Source: Tetradesmus obliquus | Taxonomy: Eukaryota > Chlorophyta > Chlorophyceae > Sphaeropleales > Scenedesmaceae | DNA length: 64,000 bases | Reading direction: 5' to 3' | Assembly (NCBI GenBank): GCA_030272155.1 | Contig: CP126203.1 | Location: forward strand, 4,904,501 to 4,968,500 | Shown here: positions 56,001-64,000 of the stretch, one piece after another | Position numbering within the stretch: position 1 is the stretch's first letter | How the letters are laid out: each line of letters opens with the position of its first letter | The notes under the pieces: generated by a model | Seen by the model: only the letters and a program-made list of their open reading frames with translations | Databases searched by the model: none | Told to the model about the DNA's origin: nothing | Position numbers and translations under genes: made by a program

Positions 56001-59000
56001 CCTGCCTCATCTTTACGAATCCTGCCGCCGCTGCTGCCTGCTGGCACCGCAGGCGTGCACCTGCACATCAGCTTTGTGAAGAAGCTGATGGGCCGCCACC
56101 CCGACGTGCTGCCCTTCCTGGTGCACATCGCCAGCGAGGGCAAGCACGTGGAGCGCATGGCGGTGCGCGCCAAGTACATGACGCTGGACCCGCACAAGAA
56201 TAGGTGCGGCATGCTGGCAGCAACCGCAGTATGTGTGTAGTGCAACAAGCGCAATATACGGCGGCCGGGCGATGCTTAACGCACAGCCCAGGCTGGGTCT
56301 GTGTGCGGCATGCCTCAGCCCAACCACATGCGTGTCTTGTACGCATGCTCAACCAGCAACGCATAACTCGCTGCTTCCTGAAAACCTCACACCGCACCCT
56401 GCCCCGCTCGTACGCAGGTATGTGCGCTACATGGGCAGCATCCGTCTCATCCAGGAGTACCTGGTGCGCAAGGCCGACAAGCACGGCCTGCCGCGCGTGG
56501 AGAACAGCAACGTGGACCGCAGCGTGGCCATCATACACCTGACGGTCATGGGGTGAGCACACGGCAGTGCTGAGCGGCTGCTGCAGCAGCAGGGGGAACG
56601 GGGGCAAGGTTGCACCTGGGGGGGTGCATTGCACAGTTTACCTGGATTTTGGATTGGGTTGGCTGCTGCTGCTGCACGGCTGGCGGGACTGTGTGGGCGA
56701 TGGTGCAGGGCGGCGAGGCAGCCAGGGAAATGAGCGCGCAGCTGGACAGGGCGGTGACGCTGCATGTGTATTGACAGTTATGGGCACAGCTACGGTGCTG
56801 GTGTATTTGTTACACTGTCAGTGCAGCTTCGCCACGATGCTCACTCAACATCATCACCCCTCCCTGCGACTCTTCAGCTGTGCTAGCCTGACCTGCACCT
56901 GTGCCCTGCTGCCGCCCTGCGCCCTGCCTCCTCCTGACCAGCTGCCTGCGGCGCATGGCGCGTGGCGAGCCTGTGCTGGACCCCGCCACCGGCACAGCGC
57001 GGCTGCTGACCACGGAGTATGCGGCAGTGCTGGAGCACCTGCAGGGAGAGAAGGAGCGGGCGGCGGTGGTGACAGCAGCAGCACGCGCCTCTAATACTGG
57101 ACAGGTGTCATCGCTGGCAGCGGGTGATGATGCCGTGGACAGCAACCGCGGCACAGCTGGCAGCAGCAGCGGCAGCAGCAGCCAGCACGGCGCTGCAGGT
57201 GCCAGCAGCAGCAGAGCAGCTCAGCAGCAGCAGCAGGCTGCTGGCAGTGCGATGACGCCTGGCCCAAGCATAAAAGCAGAGGCAGTGGCTGACCGCGCCC
57301 CCCATGTGGCCCAGCTGTTGCCAGCCAATGGTGCTGGCAGCAGCACCCCGGCATCAGCCGGCACGCTTAGCTGCAGAACAGCCACAGCGTCCCCCAGCAG
57401 GACGCATGTGCATAACAATAAGCAGCAGGAGCTGCAGCGAGCAGCAGATGCAGTAGCACCACCTGCTGCAGCAGCAGCAGCAGCCCAGGGCGGCAACCCT
57501 GGAATGCTGTCATTGCAGCTGCATGATGGTGCCTCACTGCCACTGCAGCCGCCAGCCAGGTCAACAGCAGCACGTGAGGCTGGCACATACCGGAGCAGCA
57601 GTGCAGGTGGCGTCGCAGCTGCACTTGCTGGCGGGGCTGCTGTCTGCAGGCAAGGTGCTGGCTTGCAGGACAACCGCGTGGCTGCTGTTGATGATGATGG
57701 TGCTGCTGGTTCAGCTGCAGCAGATGATGCGCCAGGGGAGGTTGAGCTGCTGCCGTGGTCTCCGGAGGGCCCCCTGCTGCGGTGGGACAGGCTGCTGCAG
57801 AGCAGGTGAGGGCTGCGGCAGGCACAGCCCTGCTGACTGGCAGCAGCGATGGTTTTCTATCTGTGTCCTCTTGTTTGTTTTGCTGTTTAATTAGAACTCT
57901 ATGCCGTGGCAGCTGACGCCCCAGCTACTGTTTGCTGCTGCTGCTGCTGCAGCCGGCTATCCCCAGGCGACGATGGCCAGCCCGGCTCGCCAGTCTCGCC
58001 GCTGGCTGCTGCCGGCCTGGCGCTGCGCTACCCCCGCCACTGCAGCAGCCTCAGGCCTGACGGCCAGGATGCCGAAGGCGGCGCTCATACGTCTGCTGCC
58101 GCAGCCGCTGAGGATGAAGGCCACAGCAGTGGCAGCAGTGGCGCTGCAGCAGACAGGGCTAGGGCCGGCAGCAGCAGCCATGCAGGCGCTGAGCCTGGCA
58201 CGGATGATGGCTGGCAGGATGCAGCAGCAGCACACCGGCGGCGGCAGCAGCCTGAAGACGATCTGGTGAGGTGGCTGAGCTGTTGACAGCTGTGTGCTGC
58301 TGCTTGCTTGGAGCAAGTGCTGACAGACCGTGGTGCCTCATCAGCCAGTGCATATGCACAGTGGTGGGAAGCATGACGCGTGCCTTGGTGCATGGTCTTA
58401 CAGCACACTTGAGAACCGTTTGACATGCACAGCTAGCTGGCACAACTTGCTGGCATCCACATGTCGCCATGTTTGTGTACTTGTCTGACGCTGCCTCGCA
58501 TCCGCAGGGTGTGTCCTCGGGTGAGGAGCTGGACGAGCTGGGGGAGCTGGGCAGCAGCGACAATGAGGGGGAGCGCTTCCTGCAGGTGGGCGCCTGGTCA
58601 TGCAGCGAAATGAATTGATGCTCAAGTTTTCAGGCAGGGCGGCAGGCAGTGCGTGCCGTTGCGCATGAGAGTGTGCAGTCGTACCATCTGTGTTGGACAA
58701 TCCGTACCACTGCATCGACTTACTCGGCAGCGCTGGTGGCTGCCTCAAAGCAGCACTGATGTTGCCACATCAGCTATGGAGCTGTAACCCAGTTGTCTGT
58801 TGTTGTGGTTGCCTGCATTGCATACTTCGCCCACGAAAACGGCCTGGGCTCTCCACCATCTTCTGTTGCTTTCCTACCCCGCCCCACCGCAGGACTACGG
58901 CTCCATGAACGAGAGCACTACCTGTGACGAGCACGATGACGAGGAGCACGAGCTGCTGGGCCTGCGCGCCTGGAACGCAGGCATGGCGCGCGCACTGTGG

Positions 59001-59519
59001 CCCAGCTACAGCCACGTCTACAACGCAGGCCAGCCGCAGCCGGCAGCAGCAGCGCCAGCAGCAGCAGGCGGGGTCATGAGCCCAGGCAGCAGCAGAGGCG
59101 CTGATGCGACGGCGGGCGGCAGCCAGCACATGGCGCGCGCGCAGAGTGCAGGCGCGGCAGCAGCAGCAGCAGCGGGGGCAGGGCTGGGAGCTGCAGGCTG
59201 GCTGGGGCCTGGCCAGCCGCAGCAGCCGCAGCTGCGCAGCAGGCCTTGGTCGGGCGGCAGCAGCATCGCCAGCAGCAGCAGGGGCTACCGCCGCAGTGCA
59301 GCAGCCCTGGCGCGCAGCAGCAGCGGCAGGCGGCGCTGGTCGGGCAGCGGGTCGCATGAGGCGGGCGCTGCTGCCGTGCATGCGCTGCGCTCTGCTGCTG
59401 GCTCTCCTGCATCGCCCGGCAGCCAAATGCCAGCCATGCAGCAGCAGCAGCAGCAGCAGGAAGGGGAGCAGACCCAGCAGCAGGGAGCAGAAGATCGCCC
59501 ACAAGCAGTGCCAAGGTGA
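53075..59519 (+). CDS. LPA1: LPA1-like P-loop NTPase (2-phosphoglycerate-kinase-related, low phytic acid 1 homologue)
   Basis: Plant LPA1 proteins affect phytic acid levels; their biochemical reaction is not settled. Exons 53075-53336, 53536-53693, 53831-53964, 54433-54514, 54749-54810, 55035-55125, 55690-55810, 56053-56203, 56418-56552, 56942-57805, 57953-58265, 58508-58585 and 58893-59519 join in phase to 1025 residues. An N-terminal domain ([35 protein letters not shown]) is followed by the kinase-like domain: Walker [99 protein letters not shown]. The ~550-residue C-terminal part is Gln/Ala/Ser-rich, with acidic [17 protein letters not shown] and DYGSMNES. The start is the first ATG in frame. 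Four tandem copies of one exon start lie before 55690. Confidence 0.92.
55345..55735 (+). repeat. Four-copy array of acceptor plus exon 5' end in the LPA1-like gene
   Basis: AG|GCCTGCTCCGAGGGCGAGCG ([15 protein letters not shown], the exon start at 55690) is repeated at ~55347 ([14 protein letters not shown]), 55465 ([15 protein letters not shown]) and 55587 ([15 protein letters not shown]-stop). Spacing is ~103-122 bases. The intervening TGTGCGTGTTTSCCCACTGC intron sequence is part of the unit. Confidence 0.93.
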
Positions 59520-61208
59520 AGCACAGCTAGCCTTGCACGTAGTTGCTGCCACATCAACGCCATGCACCACAGCGCCCAATGCGCGCAGCCTTTCACGCCT
59601 GGCGTCATGTCTGTAGATCAGCATAATCCCTTCTGTTTCCTGCAAAGGAGCACCTTGCACCTGTGCTGGCCTGCGCAGCATTGCCAACATTGTCCGCAGC
59701 GAACACGGTACTGCAGCCAGACCTTGAACACTCCTAACAGCCATCTGCTGGATGTTCAATGCGGCTGATGTCTGGCGTTGTCCAGCAAGGGCAGGGTGCA
59801 GCTGGCAGCTGAGATGCTGCGCTGCGCATGCTGAGTACATCATAATGTCACCAGTCCTCCTCAGCATCAATGCCTGCTGAGCATGTGCTGAGCTGGATGC
59901 CAAGCCATTGAGCCACTGAAGATTCTTCATGCAACTAGCAGCATTGACCAGGCCTTTTTTGTCGCTGACACCATTGCTCTTGTATCTTTAAGATGGATGT
60001 GTTACTTCGAGATAGCTTGTATATCAGCAGCAACCTGCATGCCATACATGCACGTCAGCCGCTCATGGGTGTTACGGTCACCTGAAACCTTTGGTGATGC
60101 CCAGGCCACGGCGGCTGCTCAGCCAAGAGCGCCTGCAGCTGCTTGTCAAGGCTGCGCCTCAAATAAGCCGCAGTAATGATGCCAGCACACCTATGGCTTT
60201 ATGTTGGTTGTTGTACTCAGCATGTCATGCATCCACAACTAGGGCAGGCGTATGTGGAAAGCAATGTTGGTGTGTGCATGTTGTGGATGGGTCGCCCTTG
60301 CATTCATGTCATGCACTTTTGTGCATGTGCTTATGCCAGCTGCGTGCATTCTTGCATGTCAGGGTAGGATGATCATTCATAGGCACTGCTGTATAATGCC
60401 TCAGCAGGCTGGTGGCGCCTGATGTATGGAGTGTATTGCAAGTCTGGTGCAGCTCCTGGCAATGTGCTGCTGGTGATGCCGCATCTTACGGTTATGCCTG
60501 TGACAGGCTGGCCATGAACACTGCTGGAGGTTTGTGCAACTGCCGGTCAATGCGGTCATGAAGGTTGCCACATTTTGTTATCTTTTGTTTGTCCAACGGT
60601 ATGTGTGTGCCTGCGCCTTATCATGATGCCCCACCAGCGCCCAACATTGAAGGTGCACAGTAGCGCCTGGGCTGCCTGCTAGGTTTGTTCTGGGCAGCTT
60701 GAATTGCAGCATACAGCATTAATGCGTGACATGGGGACTGCTAGCAACTTTCAGCTGGGCATGTTCGCGGGCCTGCGGTATCTTGCTGCTGGTGGTGCTG
60801 CTGGTCCTGAGCACCAGCAATGCTGCTGCTCAAGGGTCACTGGTGGTTTGGCAGCTGTTGTGACGGACCAGTATTGCTGAATGTTTCTTTCTGTGCGCAG
60901 GGCATCAAGTAATCGTGCTCTCTTGCCTGATAGGAACCTTGTCCCGTAACTGAACGGCACGTCAATGTGACAATCTTGTTTCTGCGATATGGAAGGGCTA
61001 CAGACAGCAGCGCCCACTTACTTGCTTTCGACATCTTGTGGATCTCACACTTCTTGAACATTGCGTGTCCTTCTCGCCTTCAGCCGTGGTCCCCAGTGCC
61101 TTGTGTAGGCCGCGCCAGATTCGGTCGCTCAGCTCGCATCCCGATCTTGCTGAGGCACCGGTATACATTTACTGAAATAGATTCTGCATAGTAAGGGCTC
61201 GGCAAGAA
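59520..61208. other. Intergenic region with no supported gene
   Basis: About 1.7 kb between two plus-strand genes, AT-richer than the exons. The only long open frame (58770-59930, minus strand) is antisense to the LPA1 last exon. The part before 61209 should contain the rhomboid promoter. Confidence 0.5.
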
Positions 61209-63406
61209 ATGGCAGCATTACAGTCTCGGCCAGGCTGCTTGCAACAGCAGAGATACAGCACTGGACATGGACTTGTAGCACACTGCAGCAGCAGCCTAGG
61301 ATCAACAAGGTGCAGAAAGTTAGCAGTATTGCGTGCTGGTGAGGACAATGCAGCGGCTACCAAGCAGGAAACTCTGGACGCACTGGACGCACTGCTGCAG
61401 GCAGGAGGTAGGCACTGACCCCCTCGCAGGGCATGCACATGGTAGCATGCGTGCATGGAGCAGCGCAGAGCGGCATGCAGGCATAAATGCAGAGGACCTT
61501 CATGTGCAAGACTCTGCAGCCATCATGGGGCATCAGGCACCAGCGGACTAACCACAGTGTGCCCAAGTGGTGCCCCGTGGTGTGCCAGTCAGGTGCTGTG
61601 GGAGAGCTGCAGCAGCGTGCACCCCCTCAGGATCGCAGGGCCTGCATTCTGACCGCAGCGGCACACAAGCACATCTCATTGGCATGCATACAGATACTCC
61701 AACCCGATGCATACGGAACATGTGGCCGTACTGTTGCGTACCTGGATAAGACCTCATACCCGCCCTCCTCGCCCTTCTGCCCGCCGCGCAGATGCGCCAG
61801 CAGCGCCGGCGGACTCTCAGCTGGTGCCCTGGTGGAGCATCAAGCCCAAGCAGAGCGCGCCGCCGCGCCAGGAGCTGATGCACCCGCCAGGCGAGGTGGC
61901 GCGCTTTGTGACTGACCAGGCGCTGTACTCCTCCAAAGTGCGCAGCGGGCGCAGCACAAAGCTAGGCGGCGAGCTCGACCTGCCCCAGGTGAGGCGGGGA
62001 GAGGAGATGTGCGCTTGTGGCATCATTGCCATGTGTTATGTATGCGTGCAAGATCAGGCATCCCCTGTTCAACTGCTGTGCTTGACTGGCAGTGCTTGGG
62101 CTGCTGTTGGCTTCAGACTGCACGGCAGTGTGCACATGGTGTGTGGCATGCTCTGAAGGTGCAGCACATATTGGATTGGCTAGTAACAATGTGCTTGTCC
62201 TGCCTGCGCGGAAACTAGGTGCCTGTCCATGCTTCTTACTTTCACTGCTGCTGCTGCTGCTATTGCTGCTGCTGCTGCTGCTGCTGCTGCTGTGTGCATG
62301 CAGGTGGAGCCCTACTTCTGCTACCTGGTCATGGCGGGCCAGCTGGCCGTGTACGGCGCGGGCACCTGGCTGGCGGTGGCGCAGGGCCCGGAGGCGGCGC
62401 AGCAGTGGGCGGCAGCGCTGGCGCTGACACCGCGCGACGTGCTGCAGCATGGAGAGAGCTGGCGGCTGGCCACCAGCCTGCTGCTGCATGGCGGGCTGGC
62501 GCACCTGGCGCTGGACACCTTCTTCCTGGGCTGGATGGGGCCAGGTGCGCGTGGAAAACAGGACACAGCAGCAGCAGCAGCAGCAGCAGCTGGGCTTGTT
62601 GCTGGCTGCCTTGCTGAACTTGATATGGGTGTCTGAGCTCTGATGCCAGCAGAGGGCGACCTGTGTTCTTGACCTTGCTGCATGCAGATGCTGCCTACAG
62701 CGGTGGCAGGCGTATCCTTGTACATGTCGACGCCAGCTGCATGCTGCTTCTCGCTGTCGTGACGCGCTCCTCACCCACTCCCACCCCTCACCCCTCCTGC
62801 ACCCTGTGCTATCACCCTGCTCCCCTCCCCCTCCCTCCAGGCATCGAGGCGCTGCTGGGCCACGGCACCTTCCTGTACATCTACCTGCTGTCAGGCCTCA
62901 CCGGCAGCGCGGCCGTGCTGCTGGCCAGCGGCGGCGCCGGCGAGCCCGCCGCCTGCGCCAGTGCAGCCGCGGTGGGCCTGGTGGGCGCCATGGTGGGCTA
63001 CGAGGCGCGGAACCAGGCCATCGTGCGGCAGAGCCTGGCCTCGCGCCGCAGCCTGGCCGAGGATGGCAAGGCGGGCAGCAGCACGCTGCGCAAGCCGCTG
63101 GGCGCGTTCGGGCTGGTGTGCTGCATGCTGGGGCTGGGGCTGCTGCCGGGCAGCATGGTGGACAATGTGGGCCATGTCGGGGGGCTGCTGGCGGGCGTAG
63201 GGCTGGGCTACTGGCTGGGGCCGAGCTTTAGTTTGATCAGGGAGGTGGATATTCCTGAGGGCAGCATGGCTGTGCCTGAGGAGGTGGCTGAGACGGTGGT
63301 GGTGCTGGACACGCGCAGCAGCCTGCAGCGCGCGGCCACAGGGGCAGCAGCACTGGGGCTGCTGGCTGCGGCTGTCAGCATCGGCAGCGCAGCACTCAGC
63401 CAGTGA
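61209..63406 (+). CDS. Rhomboid-family intramembrane protein, probably plastid-targeted
   Basis: Exons 61209-61407, 61792-61988, 62304-62544 and 62841-63406 join in phase to 400 residues. The N-terminus (MAALQSRPGCLQQQRYSTGH, Ser/Arg-rich, few acids) looks like a chloroplast transit peptide. Rhomboid signatures: SLLLHGGLAHLALDTFFLGW (oxyanion-helix His; the usual Asn is Asp), a serine in ACASAAAVGLVGAMVGYEAR where proteases have GxSG, and DNVGHVGGLLAGVGLGYWLG with the second catalytic His. At least six hydrophobic segments are present. The serine and histidine are retained, but the Gly two residues before Ser is Cys and the Gly after it is Ala. It may be an active plant RBL-type protease or a pseudo-enzyme. 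No splice-junction duplicates were seen. A (CTG)n tract precedes the acceptor at 62303. Confidence 0.88.
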
Positions 63407-64000
63407 TGACGGGGCTTGCCTTGGCATGGTGTGGCATGGCGGGTGTGTAGCATGGCGGCTGTGCTGTGCAGCTGGAGAGGCTGGGTTGATGTGTGTATGC
63501 CTTGGTACGTGCTGCAATTGCAGCTCGTGTTGGCCGTTGCTCCATGCTGCTTGTGCAGGATATCGGCTCTTGGTTGTGCCGCAGTGACGCAGTAGTCCAG
63601 CACTTTTGCAGCAACAGCGCAGCACCTTTGTGCAGCGCGATGGTCGCCGCTGCTGGGTCTTGACTGCCTCGATGATTGTGGGTGCAGCGGCTGCAGCGTG
63701 CTGTTCATATGGCGGTTGTTATCAAGGGCGCGCAGCTGCACCCCTGCGCATGCTGCTCACCTTATAGCATGTGGTGTGCATGTGCATCTGTATCAGTACA
63801 ACACTGGCCTCTGTACATTAGCAAGATTCGCGGAGGAAGTGCCTGTGTAGCCCCGACTTGCTGTCAGCAGGTTTTGTTCTCACACACGCATGCGGCCAGT
63901 GCGCAGTCTATTGACCGCATTTGACACATTTGGCGGGCTGCGTTTGCAGACACAATTGTCATTGGCGACAATGTGGGGCAGCTTGGGGTTGCAGCCTGGC
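63407..64000. other. 3' flank of the rhomboid gene, no further gene seen
   Basis: No coding motif or TGTAA signal was recognised in the last ~590 bases. Confidence 0.5.

Noticed and set aside
58770-59930. 386-codon open frame on the minus strand
   Set aside because: It is antisense to the LPA1-like last exon, rich in Ala/Cys/Arg/Pro from read-through of GC-rich CAG DNA, and has no family motif.

Overview
The window looks like nuclear DNA of a green alga, probably Chlorophyceae. It is GC-rich and its genes have many short exons with GT-AG introns, many of them GTGAG or GTGCG donors with C/T-rich GCAG acceptors. CTG/CAG microsatellites are dense. The gene set is plant-type: a ferrochelatase with a C-terminal chlorophyll a/b-binding-like helix, an LPA1-type P-loop protein and a predicted plastid rhomboid. 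A TGTAA polyadenylation motif follows one gene. I cannot name the genus. No rRNA, tRNA, CRISPR, operon or prokaryotic feature was seen.

Layout: (1) 1-4779 (+), the C-terminal two thirds of a ClpB/HSP101 disaggregase. (2) 7169-10947 (+), an intact FAD-binding oxidoreductase gene, copy A, facing (3) 17999-12851 (-), a second copy B in inverted orientation that carries at least two frame lesions. (4) 18810-19178, a perfect 90-bp palindrome touching a 282-bp element with terminal inverted repeats. (5) 25065-21289 (-), a membrane-anchored kelch protein. (6) 30297-27115 (-), ferrochelatase, divergent from (7) 30661-37130 (+), a TCF25/Rqc1-like ribosome quality-control factor. (8) 44515-38657 (-), an alpha/beta hydrolase. 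(9) 48602-45356 (-), an AIFM2/FSP1-like FAD/NAD(P)H oxidoreductase. (10) 52588-49963 (-), a SERBP1/Stm1-like RGG protein, divergent from (11) 53075-59519 (+), an LPA1-like protein. (12) 61209-63406 (+), a rhomboid-family protein. For genes 2 and 5-12 I assembled exon chains by hand whose summed coding length is a multiple of three and whose phases match at every junction.

The most unusual property is shared by most genes. The end of an exon, together with its splice site, is repeated in tandem in the adjacent intron, or after the stop codon for last exons. Exon 5' ends are copied into the upstream intron with their AG acceptors, and exon 3' ends into the downstream intron with their GT donors. 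One exon of the TCF25 gene is preceded by 12 extra acceptor copies and followed by 8 extra donor copies. These splice-junction arrays are the main candidate for an undescribed system here. An assembly artefact must be excluded first.

Functionally the genes are unrelated housekeeping genes: protein disaggregation, heme synthesis, ribosome-associated quality control, translation/mRNA binding, redox, lipid-type hydrolysis and membrane proteolysis. They are linked only by position, including two head-to-head pairs with short shared promoter regions.
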